Shown piece by piece: positions 50,305 through 58,563 of a stretch of 64,000 bases of DNA. The stretch spans positions 124,001-188,000 of the forward strand of contig JBNKGL010000004.1 in the NCBI GenBank assembly GCA_050289805.1, given 5' to 3'. The translations under genes and the position numbers were made by a program. Origin of the DNA: JAUILA01 sp050289805. GTDB lineage: Bacteria; Bacteroidota; Bacteroidia; Cytophagales; Cyclobacteriaceae. The notes beneath the pieces were generated by a model that did no database searches, had not been told where the DNA came from, and saw only the letters and a list, made by a program, of their open reading frames with translations. Within the stretch, counting starts at the first letter, position 1. Every line of letters starts with the position of its first letter.

Positions 50305-50952
50305 ATGAAAGCAAAAAATTTCACTCAAGAGGACAAAGACCGCATTAGAGAGGCAGTAGCCAATGCCGAGGGTAAAACCTCCGGTGAAATAGTGACTTAT
50401 TTTGTCGAAAAATCCGACGAATATGAGGAGGTACGCTTGCGCTCAACACTCATGTTCACGGCAGCACCGCTTTTCCTGCTGGCTATCATGTCCTATGCCT
50501 GGTTGCTTCCATTCCAGGTAACACCGCTGGAAGTTGCTATTATTGCGGTAGCGATGGGAGTGCTGGGTTACATCCTTCCCGGAATTTCATCAGGATATAA
50601 ACGGCTCCTTCTGAGTAATGGAAGGTTGCAAAATGCAGTTGAACGTCGCGCGATGGCGGCATTTCTTACCGAAGAAGTATTCTCCACAGAAAACAGGACA
50701 GGCATCCTGATTTTTATATCTCATTTTGAACACCTTGTCGAAGTAATCGGTGATACCGGAATTAACGAAAAGGTAGACCAGTCAGAATGGGAGCATGTGG
50801 TTGGCCTCATCATTGACGGGATTAAAACAAAGGATCCTGTAGGAGGAATTATCCGCGGAGTAACACGATGTGGCGAACTGCTTGAAACATTCGGTGTGGA
50901 CAAACCACCGGAAAATCCCAATGAACTTTCTGACGATATCAGGATCAACTGA
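50305..50952 (+). CDS. TPM domain-containing membrane protein
   Basis: A 215-residue protein with the TPM domain at residues ~1-190, interrupted by two transmembrane helices (~50-68, FTAAPLFLLAIMSYAWLLPF, and ~75-92, VAIIAVAMGVLGYILPGI). Typical motifs are AEGKTSGEIVTYFVEKS and RTGILIFISHFEHLVEVIGD. This is the second member of the TPM pair, with the two proteins presumably acting together at the inner membrane. No signal peptide is visible. ATG at 50305 lies 11 bases after the first TPM gene, indicating one transcript. The C-terminus is acidic (ENPNELSDDIRIN). Confidence 0.88.
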   Translation: MKAKNFTQEDKDRIREAVANAEGKTSGEIVTYFVEKSDEYEEVRLRSTLMFTAAPLFLLAIMSYAWLLPFQVTPLEVAIIAVAMGVLGYILPGISSGYKRLLLSNGRLQNAVERRAMAAFLTEEVFSTENRTGILIFISHFEHLVEVIGDTGINEKVDQSEWEHVVGLIIDGIKTKDPVGGIIRGVTRCGELLETFGVDKPPENPNELSDDIRIN

Positions 50953-50998
50953 ATATCTTCTTGCATGTACCGGTCATAAACATTCAATCCGATATTTG

Positions 50999-51006
50999 TA
51001 TGTTTG
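50999..51006 (+). promoter_or_regulatory. -7 box TATGTTTG adjacent to the truA start
   Basis: An exact TAnnTTTG match ending three bases before the truA ATG at 51010. If used, transcription would start at or just inside the start codon. A -33 TTTG at normal spacing is not evident (only TTG at 50961-50963, which is too far), so it is a weaker candidate than the sigma operon promoter. Confidence 0.4.
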
Positions 51007-51009
51007 CAC

Positions 51010-51774
51010 ATGAATCAGGCAGAAACAGCTCGATATTTTTTTGAAGTGGCATATCTGGGGACACGATATCACGGTTGGCAGAAGCAAAATAATGCTGTTA
51101 CGGTTCAGGAGGAGATAGAGAACGCCTTTCAAAAATTATGGCCCGGAATCGATTCAATTGTGGGCAGTGGAAGAACCGATACAGGCGTACACTGTAAGCA
51201 GCAATTTTTTCACCTTGATATGCCTGTAATGAGGGACAGGGAAAAACTTGTTTACAGGCTTAACCGCATGCTACCCAATGATATTGCAATAAAAGGAATT
51301 CAAAAAGTGATTCCCGAAGCGCATGCCAGGTTCAGTGCGACAAACCGATCCTATTTATACCGTATAAGCCGGATCAAAAATGTTTTTGCGAATGGACTCG
51401 CTTATCGATATGACCGACCGCTGGATCTGGGGATCATGAATCGGGGTTCAGCATTATTAAAAACCTTTGAAGACTTTCAGGCGTTTAGTAAGGTCAATAC
51501 CGATGTGAATCATTTTCTTTGTAGCGTAACCGATGCCGGCTGGACAGAGATAGATGGTGAATATCATTTTAATATTTCTGCCAACAGATTCCTCCGGGGT
51601 ATGGTTAGAGCGATTGTGGGTACACTTATGCTTCTTGGAGACAAAAAAATTGATATGCCTGAATTTAAAAGGATCATAGAAAGTCGTGATCGCAAACAGG
51701 CAGGAGCCGCCGCCCCACCAGAAGGACTTTACCTGACAGGAGTTGAATATCCACCGGAAATTTACTTGAACTGA
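51010..51774 (+). CDS. truA: tRNA pseudouridine synthase A
   Basis: TruA converts uridines 38-40 of the tRNA anticodon stem-loop to pseudouridine. The 254-residue protein starts MNQAETARYFFEVAYLGTRY, with the conserved YHGWQKQ. The catalytic Asp lies in VGSGRTDTGVHCKQQ. RFSATNRSYLYRIS and FLRGMVRAIVGTLMLLG are further family motifs. ATG at 51010 is preferred to the in-frame TTG at 51004, which falls inside a -7 box. The gene ends two bases before the TTG start of the ABC exporter, so the two are probably cotranscribed. Confidence 0.96.
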   Translation: MNQAETARYFFEVAYLGTRYHGWQKQNNAVTVQEEIENAFQKLWPGIDSIVGSGRTDTGVHCKQQFFHLDMPVMRDREKLVYRLNRMLPNDIAIKGIQKVIPEAHARFSATNRSYLYRISRIKNVFANGLAYRYDRPLDLGIMNRGSALLKTFEDFQAFSKVNTDVNHFLCSVTDAGWTEIDGEYHFNISANRFLRGMVRAIVGTLMLLGDKKIDMPEFKRIIESRDRKQAGAAAPPEGLYLTGVEYPPEIYLN

Positions 51775-51776
51775 TT

Positions 51777-53549
51777 TTGAAAAAAGAAGCGATCAATAGC
51801 GGAGATATCGTAGACCTGAGCGTCCTGAAAAGACTGATGCGCTTTGTAAAGCCTTATCAGGGACGATTCTATTTCCTTATATTTCTAACGATAGCACTCG
51901 GCTTACTTGCTCCGCTGAGGCCCTGGCTGATACAGCTCACACTGGATAATTATGTTGCATTTGGCAATTACCAGGGAATGGTGAACATGATTTTGATCAT
52001 GGCGGGACTGCTGATCCTGCAGGCGGTAGTTCAATATTTACATACCTACCTGTCCGGTTGGATCGGCCAATATGTGATACGCGATATCCGGGTACAGCTC
52101 TATAATCATTTGGTCAGACTTCGTCTGAAATTTTTCGATAAAACCCCGATAGGAAGGCTCGTTACACGTACGATTTCCGATGTAGAAACCCTTGCAGACG
52201 TCTTCAGCCAGGGCCTTGCAGCGATGGTGGGGGATCTGCTCCAGCTGATCTTTATTCTGATCATGATGTTTGCTACCGACTGGAAACTGGCACTTATAAG
52301 CCTTTCCACCTTGCCAATTCTTATCCTGAGCACCTATGTTTTCAAGGAAAAGATAAAAGTTGCCTTTAATGATGTGCGAAATGCGGTTTCAAATCTGAAT
52401 TCATTTGTTCAGGAGCATATTTCGGGAATGAGTGTGGTGCAGATCTTCGGAAGTCAACAAAGAGAGTATAAGAAATTCGAAAGTATTAACGAAGATCACA
52501 AAAGAGCTAACCTGAGGTCGGTACTCTATTATTCAGTTTATTTTCCTGTGGCGGAAATTATCAGTGCCGCAGGTATTGGATTATTGATCTGGTATGGGGC
52601 GAAGGGTGCGATGAACCAGGTGGAAACGGGAATTACCCTCGGTAGTCTGATTGCCTTTATCATGTATATACAAATGTTCTTCAGGCCTATCAGGATGATT
52701 GCCGACCGGTTCAATACCCTTCAGCTGGGTATTGTAAGTACCTCCCGGATCATTAATCTACTCGACAGCGACGAAAATATTCCGGATGAAGGTGAATACA
52801 TTCCTGAGAGGGTAAGAGGCGACGTTCGTTTTGATAACGTCTGGTTTGCCTATAATGAAGGGGACTATGTGTTAAAGGATATTTCTTTTGAAGTAAAATC
52901 TGGTGAGACCCTGGCCCTCGTTGGTGCTACCGGTGCCGGTAAGTCTTCCATTATTAATTTGCTTACACGTTTCTATGATATTCATCGCGGCGGGATCTTT
53001 CTGGACGATATCAATATCAAGGATTACGACCTTCAGGCTTTGCGTGAACGTATAGGAGTGGTACTTCAGGATGTCTTCCTCTACTCGAATACTATATTTT
53101 ATAACATAACACTCGGCAATCCCAATATTACCCGTGAACAGGTCTATGAGGCTGCTGATAAAGTGGGGGCCAGAAAATTCATTGAACGTCTCCCTGGAGG
53201 ATTCGATTATAATGTCATGGAGCGCGGTGCCACACTTTCTGTAGGGCAGCGCCAACTGATCTCTTTTGTCAGGGCAATGGTCTACAACCCCAGTGTTATA
53301 ATTCTGGATGAAGCGACCTCATCGGTTGATACCGAAACAGAAGAACTTATTCAAAATGCCATTGATTCCATGATGAAAGGCCGTACCTCCATCGTTATCG
53401 CTCACAGGCTATCAACCATTAAAAAGGCCGATAAAATCCTTGTGCTGGAAAAAGGCGAGATTAAAGAACGCGGTTCACACGATTACCTTCTTTCACAGAA
53501 CGGTATATATACTCAACTGCATAAAATGCAATACAAAGAAATCGTATAG
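51777..53549 (+). CDS. ABC exporter, fused permease and ATPase (MsbA-like)
   Basis: A 590-residue half-transporter that should work as a dimer in the inner membrane. Six transmembrane helices span residues ~25-315. The ATPase domain (~345-590) has Walker A LVGATGAGKSSIINLL, Q-loop RIGVVLQDVFLYS, a signature of the less common form LSVGQRQLISFVRA (V in place of the second G of LSGGQ), Walker B VIILDEATSSVD and H-loop VIAHRLSTIKK. It starts with TTG two bases after the truA stop. The substrate is unknown; lipid-like compounds are typical for MsbA relatives. A second exporter of the same class lies on the opposite strand at 55450. Confidence 0.93.
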   Translation: MKKEAINSGDIVDLSVLKRLMRFVKPYQGRFYFLIFLTIALGLLAPLRPWLIQLTLDNYVAFGNYQGMVNMILIMAGLLILQAVVQYLHTYLSGWIGQYVIRDIRVQLYNHLVRLRLKFFDKTPIGRLVTRTISDVETLADVFSQGLAAMVGDLLQLIFILIMMFATDWKLALISLSTLPILILSTYVFKEKIKVAFNDVRNAVSNLNSFVQEHISGMSVVQIFGSQQREYKKFESINEDHKRANLRSVLYYSVYFPVAEIISAAGIGLLIWYGAKGAMNQVETGITLGSLIAFIMYIQMFFRPIRMIADRFNTLQLGIVSTSRIINLLDSDENIPDEGEYIPERVRGDVRFDNVWFAYNEGDYVLKDISFEVKSGETLALVGATGAGKSSIINLLTRFYDIHRGGIFLDDINIKDYDLQALRERIGVVLQDVFLYSNTIFYNITLGNPNITREQVYEAADKVGARKFIERLPGGFDYNVMERGATLSVGQRQLISFVRAMVYNPSVIILDEATSSVDTETEELIQNAIDSMMKGRTSIVIAHRLSTIKKADKILVLEKGEIKERGSHDYLLSQNGIYTQLHKMQYKEIV

Positions 53550-53601
53550 GTTTCCGGGTGCGTTTTTCCGTAGTTTATTTTGTACAAAATGCCTTTTAGC
53601 C

Positions 53602-54315
53602 ATGTCAGGACGTATATTTTTTATCCTGCTCGGGGCGTTAATTTTTTTTGGTAATCCTGTTAATGCCCAGGTAAAGCGAACAAAAACGTTCGATCAGAGC
53701 CGTTATAAGAAGCAAAAAGCGCCGAAATCCAGTCCGACGCTTCAATGCCCCCTTTTTGAAAAGGGGAAATACCCCTATCAGAGCATGGGAGTGAAATTAG
53801 GTGATCCGTTTGCGGTTACGTATAAAATTTACCCCTATCGAAATTTTGCCCTGGCAATCGACGCCGGAAGTCCGTCCAGCGGACTTTATGACAGCTATAA
53901 TAAAGGAAACTTTGTAGAATATTTACAATACGATACCCTTGGAGAAGGGGAAGCCATTGCGTATATCGATCATGTGGTTAAATCTGACTGGATGATTGAA
54001 GCCAAAATAGTCTATCACCTGAGTCTGGCCAAGGCGGTTAAAGGTTTATCTTTCTATGGCGGAGGTGGCTGGCAATACAGGACTACAGAAATTCAGTATG
54101 ATTATATGTTGTTTTTTGGTTTAAATGATGATGAAACAGGTAATTTTGTTGTCAATCGGACTTACAGCGGACCTGTTGGAGCCATCGGAATGGAATATTC
54201 CTATTTCAAAATTCCCATGGCGGCTTTTGTAGAAGTGGAAGTCTTTCGTGATCTGAAACAGGATCCGGGATGGACGCGACTGCAGGGAGGTGTCGGGCTC
54301 CGTTACGTGTTTTAA
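53602..54315 (+). CDS. Putative outer-membrane protein, paralog 1 of a tandem pair
   Basis: A 237-residue protein with signal peptide (MSGRIFFILLGALIFFGNPV, cleaved after NAQ), a basic linker KRTKTFDQSRYKKQKAP, then a beta-rich domain opening with GVKLGDPFAVTYKIYPYRNF and closing with GGVGLRYVF, whose terminal Phe fits a barrel beta-signal. ATG at 53602 is chosen; the frame extends into the ABC gene, but only this ATG gives the signal peptide. The next gene shares both ends of the domain (GIRIGDPLGITYKAYLQRRS and GAFGLRYAF). I do not recognise a named family. The substrate or partner is unknown. Confidence 0.78.
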   Translation: MSGRIFFILLGALIFFGNPVNAQVKRTKTFDQSRYKKQKAPKSSPTLQCPLFEKGKYPYQSMGVKLGDPFAVTYKIYPYRNFALAIDAGSPSSGLYDSYNKGNFVEYLQYDTLGEGEAIAYIDHVVKSDWMIEAKIVYHLSLAKAVKGLSFYGGGGWQYRTTEIQYDYMLFFGLNDDETGNFVVNRTYSGPVGAIGMEYSYFKIPMAAFVEVEVFRDLKQDPGWTRLQGGVGLRYVF

Positions 54316-54330
54316 ATTTTTTACTGACTT

Positions 54331-54927
54331 ATGACAAAGAAAATATTACTTGCAGGCCTTCTGATGATCACGGGCCTGTTGTTTTTTACTACCACGGTAC
54401 AGGCACAAAATTATAATCAGGGAATTGGGATCCGCATCGGGGATCCGCTTGGAATTACTTACAAGGCGTATCTCCAACGGCGATCTGCCATTGAACTCAT
54501 TCTGGGTTCAGTTTCCAGGAATAATCATTCAAGCTACTACCGGGATTCGTTTAAAAAGTTAAACAAGTATGATGATTTCCTCTATAATTCCCATAATGTG
54601 AATTTTACAATGGTACTGATGGGGCGCTATCTCAAGCATGAGTCGTTTCCCGCTCATGTTGAAGGTCGTCTTGACTGGTTCTATGGAGGTGGTGTCCAGC
54701 TACGGATTGCCAAATTGGAATATCAATACTTCGATACACAAAACCGGATATTTACCGACGACCACACAAATGTCGACTTCGGGCCGGAGGGAATTATTGG
54801 AATGGAGTATGAATTCGCCGATATCCCGATGGTAGCATTTGGTGAGGTTAGTTTGTTGATGGAACTTGTGGACCGTCCATTTCATTTCGCTGTATTTGGT
54901 GCATTCGGACTTCGATATGCGTTTTAA
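54331..54927 (+). CDS. Putative outer-membrane protein, paralog 2 of a tandem pair
   Basis: A 198-residue protein with signal peptide (MTKKILLAGLLMITGLLFFT, cleavage after VQAQ) and a domain aligning end to end with the preceding protein: GIGIRIGDPLGITYKAYLQR at the start, WFYGGGVQLRIAKLEYQYFD in the middle (compare FYGGGGWQYRTTEIQYDYM), EGIIGMEYEFADIPMVAFGEV (compare GAIGMEYSYFKIPMAAFVEV) and FGLRYAF at the end. The shared core is about 170 residues, too small for a large barrel, so an eight-stranded barrel is likely. It starts 15 bases after paralog 1 and is followed 12 bases later by the GyrI-like gene. Confidence 0.78.
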   Translation: MTKKILLAGLLMITGLLFFTTTVQAQNYNQGIGIRIGDPLGITYKAYLQRRSAIELILGSVSRNNHSSYYRDSFKKLNKYDDFLYNSHNVNFTMVLMGRYLKHESFPAHVEGRLDWFYGGGVQLRIAKLEYQYFDTQNRIFTDDHTNVDFGPEGIIGMEYEFADIPMVAFGEVSLLMELVDRPFHFAVFGAFGLRYAF

Positions 54928-54939
54928 TCAGATTTTGGT

Positions 54940-55449
54940 TTGAAAAAATTCATTTTTCCCGGATTTCTGCTCATTATAATTCTGTCAGTGGTATTCATTT
55001 GGCTTGGCGGAAATTCTTCTGTTGAGTATGAACTTGTAGACCTGGAGCCGACTGTCCTGTATGGGTATGATTACCGGGGTCGTCCCACACAGCCGGAGCT
55101 TGAAAAACTATTTTTTAAGGTTAGGGATGCCTCTACATTTATGCCGGGAGAATATCTTACCATCATTTCTTACGGAGTTGAATCGACCGTGGATACACTG
55201 CATCAATTCATTGGCACCCAGCATGAGGTTCTGAATAATACAGACTCGGCTGTACAGAAAGTAGTCGATGGCGGCAGGTTTGTGAGGGTAGCGCTGAACA
55301 TGCATTCATTGGTGCGGCCTTCACCGGGAAATGTTCGCGATGGGGCTGTTGAATTTGCCAGCTCTGAAGGATTGGAAATCTCAGAATGGAACCTTGAAGT
55401 TTTTACTGCGGATGATGTCCTTACGGTGTATTTTCCAGTGTTGGAGTAA
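54940..55449 (+). CDS. Membrane-anchored protein with possible GyrI-like effector-binding domain
   Basis: A 169-residue protein starting with TTG at 54940 (MKKFIFPGFLLIIILSVVFIW), with one N-terminal membrane anchor. The remaining ~145 residues have the strand-helix order of half of a GyrI/SOUL-like domain: VLYGYDYRGRPTQPELEKLF, FVRVALNMHSLVRPSPGN and the last strands LEISEWNLEVFTADDVLTVYFPVLE, which resemble the end of AraC-type effector-binding domains. The assignment is tentative. It follows the barrel paralogs closely, and its stop codon directly abuts that of the convergent ABC exporter. Confidence 0.65.
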   Translation: MKKFIFPGFLLIIILSVVFIWLGGNSSVEYELVDLEPTVLYGYDYRGRPTQPELEKLFFKVRDASTFMPGEYLTIISYGVESTVDTLHQFIGTQHEVLNNTDSAVQKVVDGGRFVRVALNMHSLVRPSPGNVRDGAVEFASSEGLEISEWNLEVFTADDVLTVYFPVLE

Positions 55450-57240
55450 TCAATTCTCCAACGGCTGTTCTGCGGTCATCTGTTTATCGTAAAGCTCTTT
55501 GTAAACTCCGTTGGTGGAAAGAAGGCTTTCGTTTGTTCCCTCCTCTACAATTTTGCCGTCATCCAGAACAATAATCTTATCAGCCAGTTTGGCAGATGAA
55601 ACGCGGTGTGAAATGATGATGGTGGTGCGTCCCTGCATAATGCGTTTCATGCTGTTCAGAATCATATTTTCTGTTTTGGTGTCAACAGCCGACAGGGCAT
55701 CATCCATGACAAGGATTTTAGGATTTCGCACAAGGGCACGGGCAATTGAAACACGTTGTTTTTGTCCGCCGCTTAATGTAATACCACGTTCGCCCAACCG
55801 TGTTGCAAATCCATTCGGGAAATCAATAATATTATTGTAGACATCTGCCTGTCGTGCCGCTTCATGGATATCCTCTTCACTTGCTTCTTCAGCTCCAAAT
55901 GCGATGTTATTAAAAATGGAATCTGAAAAAAGGAACACATCCTGGGGTATGTATCCTATCTGGCTGCGAAGACACGTCACATTGTAGTCACGGATATCCA
56001 TACCATCGATACAGATTTCACCTTCCGTCACATCATACATTCGCGTGATCAGGTTTGCGATGGTACTTTTTCCTGCCCCGGTGGTTCCGATGATGGCCAT
56101 TGATTCACCTGGTTCAACAGTAAAGGAAACGTCGTTCAATGCGCGTATTCCGGAATCAGGATAAACAAGGGAGACATGGTCGAATACGATTTCACCCTTG
56201 AGTTCGGTTACTATCTCTTTGTCGCTCACAATGTCGTTTTCAACATTCAGGAATTCATTTATCCGTTTTTGGGACGCCGCTGCCCGTTGAATGATCGAAG
56301 AAATCCATCCCAGCGAAGTAACCGGCCAGGTCAGGAGGTTTACATAAATGATAAATTCGGCAATATTTCCAAAAGACAGGGTACCTTCAATCACTTTTGC
56401 ACTCCCGGCATATACCGTTAGGATTGTGCTCAGCCCGATCAGGCCCAGGATAAGCGGGAAAAACAATGACTGTACACGTGTTAATTCAAGAGACCGGTCT
56501 TTGTATTCGTTGCTTAACTCTTCAAATTGTTCCCCGCTGTCTTTTTCACGGGTGAAGGATTTTAAAACCCGGATGCCGGAGAATGCCTCCTGTACATAGG
56601 TCGACAGGCCCGACTGGCTTACCTGGATTTCTTCAGAACGCTTGTTGATAATGTTATTCACATAATATATGCTTACAGACAGGATTGGAAGGGGAATGAG
56701 GGAATAAAGCGTAAGGGTTACATCGATCGAAAGCATATATGGAATCAGCAGGGCAACCAGGGTGATCATATTAAGCCCATACATGATCGAGGGACCCAGG
56801 TACATTCGGACTTTGCTGACATCTTCTGAAATACGGTTCATCAGGTCGCCTGTATTATTTCTGCGATAAAAACTCAGGGGCAGGGACTGATAGTGATTGA
56901 AGATCTCATTTTTCAGGTCATATTCAACCAATCTCGACATAACGATGATGGTCTGCCGTACCATGAAGAGAAAAACACCACGCAGCAATGCCATCAAAAG
57001 TATGATCAGGGCATATATAACGAGGTTTATGGCAAACTGGTCATAGAGTGTTTCCTGTATTGAAATACCATCAAAAAGGCCATATACGCTGATATTATCG
57101 GTAACAACGTCAATAGCATATCTCACCATTACCCCGGGAACAATCTGAAAAATATTCGAAATAATCGTAAAAATCAGCCCGAATATCAGGTGGTATTTAT
57201 ACTTGAGCAGGTATTTATTGAGATAGCTAAGTTCTTTCAT
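55450..57240 (-). CDS. ABC exporter, fused permease and ATPase (second copy)
   Basis: A 596-residue half-transporter. Six transmembrane helices fill residues ~15-325, and the ATPase domain (~345-590) shows Walker A IIGTTGAGKSTIANLI, Q-loop QIGYIPQDVFLFS, signature ITLSGGQKQRVSIARAL, Walker B ILVMDDALSAVDTKT and H-loop IISHRVSSAKLAD. The Walker B ends in Asp-Asp (MDDALSAVD) rather than the usual Asp-Glu, as in the non-canonical sites of heterodimeric exporters. That makes pairing with the exporter at 51777 possible. ATG at 57240 (MKELSYLNKY) is preferred to an upstream TTG at 57270. Confidence 0.92.
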   Translation of the reverse strand: MKELSYLNKYLLKYKYHLIFGLIFTIISNIFQIVPGVMVRYAIDVVTDNISVYGLFDGISIQETLYDQFAINLVIYALIILLMALLRGVFLFMVRQTIIVMSRLVEYDLKNEIFNHYQSLPLSFYRRNNTGDLMNRISEDVSKVRMYLGPSIMYGLNMITLVALLIPYMLSIDVTLTLYSLIPLPILSVSIYYVNNIINKRSEEIQVSQSGLSTYVQEAFSGIRVLKSFTREKDSGEQFEELSNEYKDRSLELTRVQSLFFPLILGLIGLSTILTVYAGSAKVIEGTLSFGNIAEFIIYVNLLTWPVTSLGWISSIIQRAAASQKRINEFLNVENDIVSDKEIVTELKGEIVFDHVSLVYPDSGIRALNDVSFTVEPGESMAIIGTTGAGKSTIANLITRMYDVTEGEICIDGMDIRDYNVTCLRSQIGYIPQDVFLFSDSIFNNIAFGAEEASEEDIHEAARQADVYNNIIDFPNGFATRLGERGITLSGGQKQRVSIARALVRNPKILVMDDALSAVDTKTENMILNSMKRIMQGRTTIIISHRVSSAKLADKIIVLDDGKIVEEGTNESLLSTNGVYKELYDKQMTAEQPLEN

Positions 57241-57326
57241 TGGTAAGAGCCGTAACAAAGGAAACGACAATTAAGTCATTTGGTTTTTTGCAAACGGTTT
57301 CTATGAGTTAAAATCATAAAAAATCC

Positions 57327-57334
57327 TATTTTTG
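57327..57334 (+). promoter_or_regulatory. Putative -7 box of the leucine dehydrogenase gene
   Basis: TATTTTTG matches TAnnTTTG 73 bases upstream of the ATG at 57407. No TTTG is found at the preferred -33 spacing; the nearest is the TTTTTTG ending at 57290, about 36 bases before. Confidence 0.4.
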
Positions 57335-57406
57335 CGGCGTCATCAAAAGGGGACTTCCTCCATTTGTGCAGACAAATCTACTACAAACAAATTACAATTT
57401 GGAAAG

Positions 57407-58507
57407 ATGGAGATCAACGTATTAGAATCGGTGGAAAATAAGGGTTTGTTCGAGGAACTCTCTGCGATGGGTCATGAGCAGGTAGTTTACTGCAGTGATA
57501 AGGCGACTGGTCTGAAGGCCATTATAGGTATTCATAATACAATCCTCGGACCGGCACTGGGCGGAACACGGATGTGGAACTATGCTACTGAACAGGAGGC
57601 CCTGACAGATGTGCTGAGACTTTCGCGGGGAATGACATATAAAGCCGCAATTACAGGACTGAACCTGGGTGGTGGAAAGGCTGTGATCATTGGCGATGCC
57701 AGGACGATGAAAACGGAACCATTTTTAAGGAGGTTCGGTAAGTTCGTCAACAGCCTTAACGGCAAGTATTGGACGGCGGAAGATGTGAATATGAAGACCC
57801 GTGATATGGAATACATCCATATGGAAACCAATTTTGTCACCGGTATATCCGAGTCCCGCGGTGGAGGAGGAGATCCGTCGCCTGTTACCGCATATGGAAC
57901 GTATCTCGGAATGAAGGCTGCGGTAAAGAAGGTTTATGGGAATGATTCACTGGAAGGCAGGAAAATCGCTGTTCAGGGTGTTGGTCAGGTTGGAATGTAC
58001 CTCGTGGATTACCTCACAAAGGAAAATGCGAATGTATTCATTACGGATATTGATCCTGCGAAAGTTGCAATGGTCGCTAAAGACAGGGGTGTGCAGGTAG
58101 TCGGACAGGATGAGATCTATGGACTGGACGTCGATATTTATGCTCCTTGTGCATTGGGTGCTACCATCAATGATAATACGCTGAGTCAGCTAAAATGCAA
58201 GGTTATCGCGGGGGCTGCGAATAATCAGCTTGAAGATGAAGTGGTTCACGGTAAAAAACTTGCAGAAATGGGGATTACATATGCTCCTGATTTTCTGATC
58301 AACGCCGGAGGACTGATTAATGTATATGAAGAATACCTGGGAAATTACAACAGGGATCGTGCATATGCGACAGCCGAAAAAATTTATGATACATGTCTGC
58401 ATATTTTGAATACTGCGGAAGCTGAAGGTATTACTACGCAGCTGGCAGCAACAAAAATGGCAGAAAAACGCATAGAAGATATGGGCAAGGTTAAGCTGCC
58501 CCGTTAG
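57407..58507 (+). CDS. Leucine dehydrogenase (Glu/Leu/Phe/Val dehydrogenase family)
   Basis: A 366-residue NAD-dependent amino-acid dehydrogenase that interconverts branched-chain amino acids and their keto acids. The substrate domain has LGPALGGTRMWNY and the catalytic-lysine signature GLNLGGGKAVIIGD, whose LGGGKAVI form is typical of leucine dehydrogenase. The catalytic Asp is in YWTAEDVNMKTRDMEYI. The NAD-binding fold has AVQGVGQVGMYLVDYL (GxGxxG). ATG at 57407 starts MEINVLESVENKG; a frame extending upstream to 57332 begins inside the promoter box and is rejected. The gene is monocistronic in appearance, divergent from the ABC exporter. Confidence 0.92.
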   Translation: MEINVLESVENKGLFEELSAMGHEQVVYCSDKATGLKAIIGIHNTILGPALGGTRMWNYATEQEALTDVLRLSRGMTYKAAITGLNLGGGKAVIIGDARTMKTEPFLRRFGKFVNSLNGKYWTAEDVNMKTRDMEYIHMETNFVTGISESRGGGGDPSPVTAYGTYLGMKAAVKKVYGNDSLEGRKIAVQGVGQVGMYLVDYLTKENANVFITDIDPAKVAMVAKDRGVQVVGQDEIYGLDVDIYAPCALGATINDNTLSQLKCKVIAGAANNQLEDEVVHGKKLAEMGITYAPDFLINAGGLINVYEEYLGNYNRDRAYATAEKIYDTCLHILNTAEAEGITTQLAATKMAEKRIEDMGKVKLPR

Positions 58508-58563
58508 ATTATTATTTCGTACAGTAAAGAATTGTACTCAAAAGTTCTTTTATTTATTACTAT

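Noticed and set aside
50097..50348. An Ala/Val-rich open frame overlapping the Gly-rich tail of the TPM gene
   Set aside because: It is the shifted frame of GGN repeats, which automatically gives Ala/Val codons.
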